From Ariolimax columbianus (lineage: Eukaryota; Mollusca; Gastropoda; Stylommatophora; Arionidae), in contig JAVGWX010000018.1 in assembly GCA_036924085.1 (NCBI GenBank), forward strand, positions 18,878,464-18,942,463: a DNA stretch of 64,000 nucleotides. The letters run 5' to 3'. Position numbers and translations under genes: made by a program. Shown piece after piece: positions 19,512 to 30,090 of the stretch; the first letter of the stretch is position 1, and each line of letters starts with the position of its first letter. Below the pieces are notes generated by a model. The model had not been told where the DNA came from and searched no databases. It was given only the letters and a program-made list of their open reading frames with translations.

Positions 19512-20898
19512 TGCAGACAGATTCATTGAACCCGACTTTCACTTTGCAGACAGATTCATTGTAGCCGACTTTCACTTTGCAGATAGAGGAGGGAGATTCA
19601 TTGTAGCCGACCTTCATCTTGCAGATAGAGGAGGGAAATGTGTTGTAGCCGACTTCCATCTTGCAGAAAGAATAGGGAGATTTATTGTAGCCGACCTCCA
19701 TCTTGCAGATAGAAGAGGGAGATTTATTGTAGACGACCTTCATCTTCCAGATAAAACAGGGAGATTCATTGTAGCCGACTTTCACTTTGCAGATAGAGGA
19801 GGGAGATTTATTGTAGCCGACCTTCACCTTGCAAATAGAAGAGGGAGATTCATTGTAGCCGATCTTCATCTTGCAAACATAGATTCATTGTAGCCGACCT
19901 TCACCTAGCAGACATAAATTCAATGTAGCCGACCTTCACCTTGCAGACATAGATTCATTATATCAGACCCTCAACCTGCAGACAGAGATTCATTGTAGCC
20001 GACCTTCACCTTGCAGACAGCGATTTATTGTAGCCGACCTTCACCTTTCAGACATAGATTCATTATAGCAGACCTTCATCTATCAGACATAGATTCATTG
20101 TAGCCGACCTTCACCTTTCAGACATAGATTCATTATAGCAGACCTTCACCTTGTAGACAGAGATTAATTATAGCCAACCTTCACCTTGCAGATAGATGAG
20201 GAAGACTCATTGTAGCCGACCTTCACTTTGCAGACATAGATTCATTGTAGCCGACCTTTACTTTGCAGACATAGATTCATTGTAGCTGACCTTTACTTTG
20301 CAGACATAGATTCATTGTAGCCGACCTTTACTGTGCAGACATAGATTCATTGTAGCCGACCTTCACTTTGCAGACATAGATTCATTGTAGCCGACTTTCA
20401 CTTTGCAGACATAGATTCATTGTAGCCGACCTTCACTTTACAGACATAGATTCATTGTAGCCGACCTTCACTTTGCAGACATAGATTCATTGTAGCCGAC
20501 CTTTACTTTGCAGACATAAATTCATTGTAGCCGACCTTTACTTTGCAGACATAGATTCATTGTAGCCGACCTTCACTTTGCAGACATAGATTCATTGTAG
20601 CCGACCTTCACTTTGCAGACATAGATTCATTGTAGCCGACCTTCACTTTGCAGACATAGATTCATTGTAGCCGACCTTTACTTTGCAGACATAAATTCAT
20701 TGTAGCCGACCTTTACTTTGCAGACATAGATCCATTGTAGCCGACCTTCACTTTGCAGACAGATTCATTGTAGCCGACCTTCACTTTGCAGACATAGATT
20801 CATTGTAGCCGACCTTCACTTTACAGACATAGATTCATTGTAGCCGACCTTTACTTTGCAGACATAGATTCATTGTAGCCGACCTTTACTTTGCAGAT
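19512..20898. repeat. satellite of ~33-42-bp monomers, right block
   Basis: This continues the left block. 19513-20170 repeats the variant order of about 11132-11830, including the rare CCCGAC and the ATAGAGGAGGGA spacers. From about 20170 to 20898 the array becomes uniform 35-bp monomers (GATTCATTGTAGCCGACCTT...GCAGACATA), a more homogenised part. The first 13 bp (19512-19524) are the second copy of the target-site duplication. Confidence 0.94.
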
Positions 20899-20984
20899 AG
20901 CAGCTGATTTTATCACTTTCAGACTACAAACTTTCAGCTGCTGTTGGCTTCCAATAAACAGCCTATGGGAATTCAGTGTATGCT

Positions 20985-21235
20985 CGTTGGCTTGTCTGTA
21001 ACTGTGGATCACGGCAAGATCTTATCTGTTGATGCCTTCAAGTCTGCTATTGGGACACTACGGCCAGGTTCAACTACCGCACGATACAGTCGACTCAGCT
21101 GTATATTGGATTAATTTACAAATGAGTACATGAAATAAGGTTTGGAGAGAAACGCAGCGATATAGAGAACTGGACACCGCACCACTCACACAAACTTGTG
21201 CTTAGTAAAACAAAGTCTCTCACACTTCATCTCCG
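20985..21235 (+). repeat. SINE-like repeat, family 4 (diverged)
   Basis: GTTCAACTACCGCACGATAC, GTCGACTCAGCTGTA and TTACAAATGAGTACATG parallel the copy at 47170-47370 (GTTCAACTACCGCAACCGAC, ATAAATGGGTACC) and the minus-strand copy at 25840-26105. It is badly eroded. Confidence 0.5.
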
Positions 21236-21309
21236 ACGGTAGTTTTTCCTGTTTGACTTAAAAAGATAACATAACAAAGACGCACAATTATAAAACAAAA
21301 ATAAGGACT

Positions 21310-21605
21310 GTTTCCTTAACTTAACATATCTGTATGCAACCAGTTTCTTTTACATTCACTTTATTTAAAAATACATTAAAGGATCCAATCTATTCTTGAA
21401 TGAATTAATTGACTGCCCCTCCACTTTCTTATGTGGCAATGCATTCGAAGCATTCACCACTCTCCAACTAAAAATAATATTTCCAGGCATCTAATCTGGA
21501 CCTTTATTTTTATTAATGTGTGGCTGTGCCCTCTTGTTCTTGTAGGCGGCTGTATTCTGAAACACGTGTTATAGTCTAATTTATCCTTTCCGTTGATTGT
21601 CTTAT
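21310..21605 (-). mobile_element. 3' part of the CR1-like LINE
   Basis: TTCCTTAACTTAACATATCT, CAACCAGTTTCTTTTACATT, TTGAATGAATTAATTGACTG and CTGTGCCCTCTTGTTCTTGT match the 3' parts at 2.85, 9.9 and 53.9 kb. The homology breaks at about 21605 and resumes at about 22541, so the material between was inserted into it. Confidence 0.75.
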
Positions 21606-21619
21606 ATCTTGATCTTGAT

Positions 21620-22530
21620 GACCCGTTCCTCAGCGTAGCTGCAGGTTCCAACTTCGCCTCCAGCGAATCCTATCTTGGGCCACGGAAGTCCAGTACGTGG
21701 CAAGTACTCCTCCAGAGGCGTCTTGGATGTTGCAGTTTCTTTTTCTTCTTCTTCATCATCGATCAACTGGTGCTACGCTTCTAGTCCCGTGAGATTCACG
21801 AAGGAGACTGTGCGTTTCAGGTCTTCGCCTGTCCTTCACAGTTTTTCGAGAAAGGTCGCTCCCCAAGGCCAGACTGTCTTTCTTTGATCTGCATAGCTAG
21901 AGCATTCTTGCAGAATATGTTCTAAGGATATTGCAGCGTACAGCGAGAGAGTCTGACCAATGCATTCGAGATCTTTCCCGCTGTCTCTTCTTACCTCTGG
22001 GGTACCAAACTGCTGTTACTGTGCTTCATTAACCATCGTTTTACCTCAACACGTGACCTGCCCATCTCTGTTTTGCCTTGTCTGCATGGATTACCACATC
22101 CCTCACCAGGAACAATCGTCTTATGTCAGAATTGTGGAGACCGTGCATGCGTTGGTTTCGGAGAGTGATTCCGACAAAGCGTCTCTAAAGGGATACCTGG
22201 GTCACTCTCAATTTGTCCCCTAGTGAATTTGTTAGTGTCCACGTATCAGCACCGTAGCACATCGCAGTGAGTACAGTGGAAATGACAAGCGAGGCTCGTA
22301 GGTCCTGGTCATGACAACCGCTCAGGACCATCTTAATAAACGAAAAGGCTGCCCAACCAGCGCGGTGACGTCTTGTTAGTTTATGTTCCAAGCTGTTCTC
22401 TATATTGAGAAGACGTCCAAGATAAATGACCTCGTTGACATCTTTTAATCGTGCCTTGCCAAGAAAGACTGGCTCACAAGTGGCGAAGCGATTGCGCAAC
22501 ACTTTGGTCTTTGAGATAGTCATCTACAGA
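21620..22530 (-). pseudogene. two LINE C-terminal fragments
   Basis: 22523-22185 on the minus strand reads as the end of a reverse transcriptase (KTKVLRN, DVNEVIYLGRLLNIENS, MCYGADTWTLT). 22140-21930 continues with KAKQRWAGHVLR and GKKRQRERSRMHWSDSL. At 21930-21690 a different tail appears: EHILQECSSYADQRKTVWPW and LKRTVSFVNLTGLEA. That tail is related to the RNase H-type LINE tail at 59.5-59.8 kb. Stops and frameshifts are common. The block interrupts the CR1-like 3' end described at 21.3 and 22.5 kb. Confidence 0.65.
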
Positions 22531-22540
22531 CCCGATTATC

Positions 22541-22863
22541 GTATATACCTCTATTAAATCACATCGAATTCTAGACTTTTCTAGACACTGCAGATCGGTT
22601 TTCTTAGTCTTTCTTCATAATTATAATTCTGGAATCCCACTATCAGTATTATTGCTCTTCTTTGTATCCTTTCCAGCATGTTTATTTCTCTTCTACGGTA
22701 ATGACTCAATACCTGTACACAGCCTGGCTGCTGCTACACCAGGAAATGGAAACCTCGTCCTGAATTAATTAAACGAACATGATCTGCGGTCGATCGCTCA
22801 ATGACGCGTCAAAATGAAATAAAATTATGCAACTCACAACAAAGTTAGTCATATTTCATGCCC
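22541..22863. repeat. 323-bp direct repeat, left copy
   Basis: Starts GTATATACCTCTATTAAATC and ends GTCATATTTCATGCCC. By base-by-base reading it is identical to 23863-24185, and both are 323 bp. Its first ~170 bp are CR1-like LINE 3' sequence; the rest is unassigned. It directly abuts the 5'-truncated LINE copy. Confidence 0.93.
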
Positions 22864-23862
22864 AACACCAAAACCCATCACTACTGTACGAAAACCTACC
22901 TGGAGGCAGGATATATTTCCAGAGGTGGTAGAAAATAAACCAGGTATTGCAAACAAAAACTGCCAGTCTGAAAAAGAAAGGAGAGATACTACCCTAAGCT
23001 TCATAAAGAAAAGCTACCCAAGCATGGACTGGACCCATGCATACACCGACGGTTCTGTAACAAACACTACACAGAACGGAGGGGCAGGAGCATTCCTGAA
23101 CCTACCAAATGGCAGAAAAATAACACTGTCATTCGCTACTGGTAAGTACACAAGCAATTTCAGAGCGGAGGCAGAGGCACTGAGGGCGGCAGTGGAAGAA
23201 ATGGTGACACACAGTGAAAATGAGAGCCATATAGTCCTGCTGACAGATGCTCTCACCGTAGTCACAGCGCTAAAAAGCCAGAAAAACACTGAGCTCAATG
23301 ACTTAAGAGCAGCACTCTGCAAACTGTGCCAGCAGTCCGCACCAAAAAGGGTAGTGGTACAGTGGGTTCCGTCACACTGCAACATCCAAGGCAACGAGGA
23401 GGCAGACAGACTGGCAAAAGAAGGTGCAAGACTACCACAAACAGATACCAATATGACGTACGAAGAGTCAAAACGGCTTATCAAATCCAGATACATGACC
23501 AAATGGGAAACCGAACATACTGGTTACACCAAAAACGATGCCTATTACCAGTTGAACCGAAGAGAGCAGGTCGTTGTCTTCAGACTTCGCACTGGCCACA
23601 ACAGACTGAGGTACCACCTATTCAACAAATTGAAAATAGGGTGTACCGACGAATGCCCGTGCGGTACTGGTAAAATGACCGCTGAACATCTGCTGCAGAA
23701 CTGCCCGACATACGAGGACCAGAGAGAGCAGATGTGGCCATTACCAGTGGAACTGCAAGACAAGCTCTATGGCAGTGGCGAGAGCCTCAGGATGACCGCC
23801 GCTTTTTTCGAAAAAATAATGGTTACTGTCTGACTGCGTACGAAGAAGAAGAAGAAGAAGAA
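22864..23862 (+). mobile_element. 5'-truncated copy of the RNase H LINE
   Basis: Sequence from ACACCAAAACCCATCACTAC to the (GAA)7 tail is almost identical to the reverse complement of about 13135-12144. It is a truncated insertion of the same LINE family, flanked by the 323-bp direct repeat. Confidence 0.93.
22925..23833 (+). CDS. LINE ORF2 C-terminus: RNase H (5'-truncated copy)
   Basis: 302 codons, open from the truncation point (22865) but with the first Met at 22925 (MVENKPGIANK). It carries the whole RNase H domain: HAYTDGSV, RAEAEALRAA, LLTDAL and GNEEADRLAK, all four acids kept. It also has the Cys-rich tail CTDECPCGTG..EHLLQNCP. Differences from the copy at 12.2-13.3 kb are few (for example ALTVV for ALEVV, DTNMT for DTSMT, KSRYM for KARYM). 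The frame is intact and the divergence very low, so both copies are probably young. Without endonuclease and reverse transcriptase it cannot move by itself, and no promoter is evident. Confidence 0.9.
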   Translation: MVENKPGIANKNCQSEKERRDTTLSFIKKSYPSMDWTHAYTDGSVTNTTQNGGAGAFLNLPNGRKITLSFATGKYTSNFRAEAEALRAAVEEMVTHSENESHIVLLTDALTVVTALKSQKNTELNDLRAALCKLCQQSAPKRVVVQWVPSHCNIQGNEEADRLAKEGARLPQTDTNMTYEESKRLIKSRYMTKWETEHTGYTKNDAYYQLNRREQVVVFRLRTGHNRLRYHLFNKLKIGCTDECPCGTGKMTAEHLLQNCPTYEDQREQMWPLPVELQDKLYGSGESLRMTAAFFEKIMVTV

Positions 23863-24185
23863 GTATATACCTCTATTAAATCACATCGAATTCTAGACTT
23901 TTCTAGACACTGCAGATCGGTTTTCTTAGTCTTTCTTCATAATTATAATTCTGGAATCCCACTATCAGTATTATTGCTCTTCTTTGTATCCTTTCCAGCA
24001 TGTTTATTTCTCTTCTACGGTAATGACTCAATACCTGTACACAGCCTGGCTGCTGCTACACCAGGAAATGGAAACCTCGTCCTGAATTAATTAAACGAAC
24101 ATGATCTGCGGTCGATCGCTCAATGACGCGTCAAAATGAAATAAAATTATGCAACTCACAACAAAGTTAGTCATATTTCATGCCC
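23863..24185. repeat. 323-bp direct repeat, right copy
   Basis: Perfect copy of 22541-22863, starting immediately after the (GAA)n tail of the LINE. Position and identity make it a candidate target-site duplication of extreme length. Confidence 0.93.
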
Positions 24186-24817
24186 TATTCACTCCATCTG
24201 GACATGCACGACACACGGTAAACAGCGATTTACAAATGGGTTCGAGCAGACACGAATTGGATAGTGAATCCAGGAGGATGAAAACACTGAACGTTGACTA
24301 CACATTAAAATGATAACTCCAACATGGTACTAATTAGAAGTCGTTAGATTGATTGTAAATATACTTTGGTAAGGAAACAGGTCTTTAAATGAAATGTTGA
24401 AGTGATAGTTAGTGATGTTGCTTCAGGGGATGGAGATTATAAGTGGTGTGATTAGTGGTAGTTTAGGTGTTGCTGTTGGCATGTTCTAATTAGAGGAAGG
24501 AATGAGCGTAGAGTAGAGCAAATGAGCGATGAAGTTAGTGAGAGAATAAAAACGGCCTTATCATCATCAAGTTGGTCAGTCTTATGACTGAAGATGGACA
24601 CAATGCGGAGGTCTCGCGGGCGGAACATTAAAAAACACATACTCCTCACGGCCATCATCCCGAGGCAGCGAAGTATTCGGCTCCACCTGGGGAGTTTGTA
24701 GGAATTTCGGTTGACAAGCTACGTATGAACATAACCTTAGCAGTTGGACAAGATAGCGGTCGTTCGACGCAACGGGCGTTTGACGCCTAAGCAAACATTA
24801 TTATTATTATTATTAAG
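24186..24817. other. unassigned interval
   Basis: About 630 bp without recognised repeats or domains, apart from (TTA)n at 24798-24815. Two minus-strand frames under 71 codons lack any recognisable motif. Confidence 0.4.
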
Positions 24818-25095
24818 GTTGTCTGAGTACATCTCTGCATTTGACCCTATCCTCTGGTTGGTCAGTACTAAGACTGGTTGTAGAGTTGTCTGAGCATGCC
24901 TCTCCATTTGACCCTTTCCTCTGGTTGGTCAGTCTTAAGACTGGTTCTAATGTTTTCTGAGTATCTCTCTCTATTTGACCCTATCCTCTGGTTGATCAGT
25001 ACTAAGATTGGTTGTAAGGTTGTCTGAGTATCTCTCTCTATTTGACCCTATTCTCTGGTTGATCAGTACTAAGACTGGTTGTAAGGTTGTCTGAA
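24818..25095. repeat. 67-bp minisatellite, 4 units
   Basis: GGTTGTCTGAGTA..., TTTGACCCTATCCTCTGGTT and CAGTACTAAGACTGGTTGTA recur four times at about 67 bp with ~90% identity. Confidence 0.9.
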
Positions 25096-25835
25096 ATGGT
25101 TTGAACAATTTAAGCTTGATGCATTACAAATCGTCTGCCACCTGGCGGTAGGATTATGAAATACGATACGCGCTAGGTAAACTTGTGATTGAATGTATTT
25201 CGCGGGAGGATATTCGATCGTTAATAATGTTGTATTTATTTATATATATATATATATAAAACTTATGTAGAATGGTATGTTATATTTGTGTATGTATGTG
25301 TGTATGTGTACTTATAGAAAGAATCTCCACTTAGCTGGGAGTTTATCCTATGCTTATAAATTAAGAGACCAGTAGTCTAACCGTCCGACGACTGCTTTTT
25401 ATCTTTGTACGTGTCCAATTATAAGTAAGTCTTAACGTTCTTAATATTGTGGTATAACGTCCCTCATTTAGTTTACTCCATTATTATTGTATAATGAAGT
25501 GTCTCTTTGAACAGAATACACCAGATGAAGCTTTCATCGAATCACAATATATTCAGCTCTTTGTGCAAAATAGATCTTCAATGACTACACACCAAACCAT
25601 CAAGTGTTGACCTTCCCATTTTTTATAGATATGTATGTGGTTTTAATGTTTTCCAGTATGGGATAGCCAGTTCAATGCACAACCGTCCTTAGTCCCCGCT
25701 TACAATATGCCTGACAAGTTGCAGTGTTACTATTATTTGCTCCCTTTCAGGTCCCAGTAGCACTTAAGCTGTGTCATTCACAATTTTAAAAAGAAATGTA
25801 TCTGTTCCATGCAGGGGCAAATAAAGGTCAGTACC
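25096..25835. other. unassigned interval
   Basis: About 740 bp, AT-rich, containing a short (TA)n at 25237-25258. No coding or repeat structure recognised. Confidence 0.4.
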
Positions 25836-25839
25836 ATGG

Positions 25840-26105
25840 CAACAAAGTCGTTGGGAATGAAGATAATTCTTCATGGACTAAGCCGCAGCCTATGTGATGG
25901 AGAGTGACCAGTTCCCTTCATTGATGTGTATACCTTCCCCATCTCATGCGTCAGGTACCCATTTACGGCTGGGTCGACTGGAGGAACGGTCGTACCAGGA
26001 ATGAACAGCGCGGATTTTTTAGCCAAATTCGTCTGTGATTTCGAACCCTGGCGAAGTGTAATCCCAGTCTTAGCAAGTCAACTCACTGTCGACTAGGCTG
26101 CTAAT
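25840..26105 (-). mobile_element. tRNA-headed SINE, family 4
   Basis: Read on the minus strand: AGTCGACAGTGAGTTGACTT, then a B-box-like AGGGTTCGAAATC, then GTAAATGGGTACCTGACGCA and GATGGGGAAGGTA. The GTAAATGGGTACC module is shared with 47.2 kb. The interval after it (26106-26500) holds nothing recognised. Confidence 0.65.
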
Positions 26106-26499
26106 GTCACCTTACAAGAAAGTTGTAAATAGTGTTAAAGAAGGATGTTGATGGAGCTAGTAAACTCATAATGTAAAACATACGTTGTGTAATGGGTGCA
26201 AATCAATTAAATGAGTAACAAAGAGCTTGCTCAATTTTCGTTTGTCTTATAAGTACAGAAACGCATCAGAGACGCATAGAACACGTTCACTGATTTGGAA
26301 AGAAAGTTAACACTATAACAAAACAGGCGCTGGATCGAGACCAACAAGGGAAGTGAAGAACGAGGAGGACAATCAGTTGAAGAGTCTGACGTGTGGAACT
26401 GAAGAAGACCGATACATTTGATTTGGTGGTGAGCATATTTACAACGACAATTTTCAAGGTGAACAAACAAAATTAAGTAAGTATAACAATCTCTATGAA

Positions 26500-27000
26500 C
26501 CTAAAAATTCCATAGCAAGATCGTGTCACTGACATCGATGTTCTCTCGAGGGCTGACATGCCCAGCATCCATGAACTGCTAGAAAAAGCACAAATAGGAT
26601 AGACAGAAACCTCTTTCGTATTTCAGACGAACGGATCCCAAAGAAGCTTCTCTACGGCCGCCCAAAAAAACATTTTAAAGACAGTTTGAGGACTTACTAA
26701 AAAGTTGCCAGATAGATGTCCTCACCCAAGACTGTCTTGCGCAAAATAGATCTGACCGGAGGAGCACAGTCAAATATGGTGTAGCTTCAAGCGAAGACCA
26801 CCGTGTTGAGAAAGCCCAGAGCAGACGCGAGACCCGGAAATCACAAACAGCGGGAACACGATCACCTTCTACAGACCTCGTGTGCCCATATGCAGCAGAT
26901 GTTTTCGTGCCCGCATTGACCTGTTCAGCCACATGCGAACCCACACCCAACAGGACAAACCAGTGACAATGATTCTGACCATGGTTCTCATCATCAACGA
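26500..27000 (+). pseudogene. LINE ORF2 C-terminus with C2H2 finger
   Basis: Fragments in shifting frames give ADMPSIHELLEKAQI, KKTFKDSLRTYLKSCQID-like text (26660-26710), RSTVKYGVASSEDHRVEKAQ and finally CSRCFRARIDLFSHMRTHTQ (about 26890-26955). The last is a C2H2 zinc finger of the kind found at the end of some mollusc LINE ORF2 proteins. A related finger is at 28.55 kb on the other strand. It is dead, with several frameshifts. Confidence 0.7.
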
Positions 27001-27199
27001 TGGACAGCTATTATGAACCTAAATTATAATTTATAGTATTGTTGCTTTAACATTAATGTTTGGTTTTTTTCAAGCTGTTTCTACATTAAGATGTACAAGG
27101 CTATTTGTAGCAAGACCATTTGGCAACATAATGGTTTTGGACTAAGAGAAGTAACTGCGTAAATATATCGGTAAATTAACACGTGTAGTTGTCGTACTT

Positions 27200-27485
27200 G
27201 TAAAAGTCACTACAGATATCACTACTTTTGCCACTACTGCTGCTGCTTTTACTAATACTACTACTAATACTGCAACTATTACCACTACTACTAGTCTTAG
27301 TATTAATACTACAACTATTATCACTACTAATACTACCATTACTGCTATTAATACTATTACTACTACCACTACTACTAGTCTTAGTATTAATACTACAACT
27401 ATTATCACTACTAATACTACCATTACTGCTATTAATACTATTACTACTACCACTAGTACTATTACTACTAATACTGATAATACAT
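27200..27485. repeat. ACT/TAA trinucleotide tract with internal duplication
   Basis: Runs of ACTACT and TAATACTA. A block of about 93 bp beginning CTACTAGTCTTAGTATTAAT occurs twice (about 27288 and 27381). Hydrophobic open frames in both directions are artefacts of the repeat. Confidence 0.9.
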
Positions 27486-27720
27486 TACAAATGAAAAAAA
27501 TATTACAAATAATAACACATTATAAATGATAAAGTACTGCAACTGATAAACCATTACAAATGTTAAAATATTGCAACTGATAAAACATTACAAGTGATAC
27601 AAGATTACAAATGATCAAATATTACAAATGATAAAACATTTTAAATGATAAAGCATAAATACTGGTAAAACTAGACGAAACATTGTAATTGATAAAAGAT
27701 TACAACTGATATAAGTGGTA
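27486..27720. repeat. degenerate ~19-bp repeat
   Basis: ATTACAAATGATAAAACA and close variants recur about 10 times with irregular spacing. Confidence 0.7.
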
Positions 27721-27724
27721 TATT

Positions 27725-27985
27725 ATACCCAAAACAGCGCATGGGCTGCAGCGTTCAGCGACCTTTGACTGACTGCTAGCATATGCCAAGAACCAAAGAT
27801 GCCAAGACTGGCTAAGAAGAAGGGATCGAAGAAGAAAGGCTAACCAGGTACTCATAAAGTGCATGCTGAAGCCTTATGTGTTGGACTGAAAGGTGCAAAT
27901 ATCGCAGTCAAGCTGTAAACTACGACACAACGTATTCCTTTCTCTGGAATACATTCTGCTACTTGCCCTTTCCAGGGCTTGATAG
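27725..27985 (+). repeat. dispersed repeat sharing a core with SINE family 2
   Basis: GGGCTGCAGCGTTCAGCGAC, GACTGGCTAAGAAGAAGGGA, TGCTGAAGCCTTATGTGTTG and GCAGTCAAGCTGTAAACTAC match the minus-strand copy at 61520-61800. The TGCTGAAG..GTTGGAC..AGGTGCAAAT portion parallels TGCTGAAGTCGGATGCACTG...GGCGCAAAAT in SINE family 2. Confidence 0.7.
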
Positions 27986-28475
27986 CGGCATATTGAGAAC
28001 GAACTAACCAAGTCATACCCAAACTATTATACATAAGAAACCAGTCTGCACGTTTCTTTCTTTCTCATTTAAAAGAAACAGCATGAACGATGTCCTCAAA
28101 TTATAACACATACATCTGCTCACTTTCTACACACATATTACTTAGTTCAGAAAGATTATCTTCTGTCATTTTTGGCCACACATCACTTTTATTTGTTGTT
28201 TCAAATAATTTCGCCTAATTTGTTCCTATGTCAATTGCTGTTAATTAAGCTGTGGAATTTTGATCATTTAGTCCCCACTGCTGCCGGGGAAAAAGTGTAA
28301 GAGCCTTCATTATAGAGGACATAGATCTTTATGAGGCAATGTCACCAGGACTCCTTTCTACTGCTCATCTTTCCGAACAGTAAACCATGTATACATTTTC
28401 AGCAGGGTCGACTTGTGGGTATTGATGACAGGGATCGAATCTTGTACATTTATAATGTTTTTGTTGTTTGTCTAT
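27986..28475. other. unassigned interval
   Basis: About 490 bp with no recognised gene or repeat. Confidence 0.4.
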
Positions 28476-28479
28476 CGTT

Positions 28480-30090
28480 TCCGAATAGGACCACATTGTC
28501 TTCTGTCAATCCTGGAGTGGGTTTGGAGGGGGTTGATTAAACCAACCCGAGTTCGAAATCGTCTGTCACACTGAGGGTAGAGAAGCACCGTCTGACCGTC
28601 AGACAAAGGCAACTCGTGTCTCTCGTCTCCATGGAGCTTCCTTGATTCTTCTCTGCTCCATATGCGCCGTGCCAACAGAGACTTTGTTGTGCCAGCATAG
28701 ACTTTATTGTGCCAGCATAGACTTTGTTGTGCCACCATAGACTTTGTTGTGCCAGCATAGACTTTGTTGTGCCACCATAGACTTTGTTGTGCCAGCATAG
28801 ACTTTATTGTGCCAGCATAGACTTTGTTGTGCCAGCATGGACTTTGTTGTGCCACCATATACATTGCTGTGCCACCATAGACTTTTTTGTGCAAGCATAG
28901 ACTTTTTTGTGCAAGCATAGACTTTTTTGTGCCAGCATATACTTTGTTGTGCCAGCATATACTTTGTTGTGCCAGCATATACTTTGTTGTGCCAGCATAG
29001 ACTTTGCTGTGCCAGCATAGACTTTGTTGTGCCAGCATAGACTTTGTTGTGCCAGCATATACTTTGTTGTGCCAGCATAGACTTTGCTGTGCCGGCATAG
29101 ATTTTGCTGTGCCGGCATAGACTTTGTTGTGCCAGCATAGACTTTGTTGTGCCAGCTTAGACTTTGCTGTGCCGGCATAGATTTTGCTGTGCCAGCATAG
29201 ACTTTGTTGTGCCAGCATATAATTTGTTGTGCTAGCATAGACTTTGTTGTGCCAGCATGGACTTTGTTGTGCCAGTATATACTTTGTTGTGCCAGCATAG
29301 ACTTTGTTGTGCCAGCACAGACTTTGTTGTGCCAGCATAGACTTTGTTGTGCCATCATAGACTTTGTTGTGCCAGCATAGACTTTGCTTCGCCAGGCAGA
29401 GCGACAATGTTCTCTAAATTATCAAGGCCAGTGTTGCAGCTCTTCAGTGAGGCTTTCAGTGTCTTTGTAAAGTTTTATTTGGTCATGGCGAGCTCGCTTG
29501 CCTAACTCAAGGTCGCCAAAGAATATCTTCTTTGAAGGCTGCTCATCTGAAATGCGGACAACATGGCCAGTCCATCTGCGCTGCGATTTGAACAGAGTTG
29601 TGTGGATGCTTGTCATGCCAGCGCGCGACATGACTTCTACATATGTGATCCTATCTTGTTATTTTATGTTCAGCAGTTTCCTTAAGCAGCCCAGATGAAA
29701 GGGACGCTTCTTCGCATGTCCACTGTACATAGTTCAGGTTTCATAGGCGTACAGAAGAGTTGGTAGGACGACTACCAGATAAATCTTCAATTTGTTTTTG
29801 AGCTTAATTCCTCTCCGGCCCCAAACTGAGGATCTTAGTTTTCCCAATGCTACACATGCTTTTGCAATTCTTGAGTTTACTTCTTATCAATATGGACCGC
29901 TGTTGAGAATGTATTGCCAAAGTATTCATTGCGTTCCACCGTACTTCTGACCATTGAATGAAATAGATGGCTCATTGCACTGTGCTCAGTTCTTGTGACT
30001 ATTTAGTGCAGCACTTCAGTGTTACTGGTAGAAATGGTGAGACCGAAGTTATTGCAAGCCTATGCAAATATTTTAACATACAAACCGAGA
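28480..30090 (-). pseudogene. LINE ORF2 C-terminal region split by a 20-bp minisatellite
   Basis: Minus strand, 5' to 3': NSRIAKACVALGKLRSSVWG, KNKLKIYLVVVLPTLLYAYE, HLGCLRKLLNIK, MTSIHTTLFKSQRRWTGHVV and FGDLELGKRARHDQIKLYKD, ending ELQHWP at 29422. Then comes the tandem array (29392-28679), then a C-terminal segment with CDRRFRTRVGLINPLQTHS, a C2H2-like finger with its first Cys and spacing eroded. This order is that of the RT-to-C-terminus part of a LINE ORF2. The finger resembles the one at 26.9 kb, so both may be the same family. Upstream RT palm is not present. Confidence 0.75.
28679..29392. repeat. 20-bp minisatellite within LINE coding sequence
   Basis: GACTTTGTTGTGCCAGCATA repeats about 36 times with scattered substitutions. 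Because 20 is not a multiple of three, the three minus-strand frames are phase-shifted versions of the same 20-residue cycle, so all stay open together (frames up to 311 codons). Openness is not evidence of a gene. Confidence 0.95.

Noticed and set aside
28472..29407. A 311-codon repetitive secreted-type protein
   Set aside because: The period is 20 bp, so all three minus frames are open together. It lies within a LINE relic and has no signal peptide.
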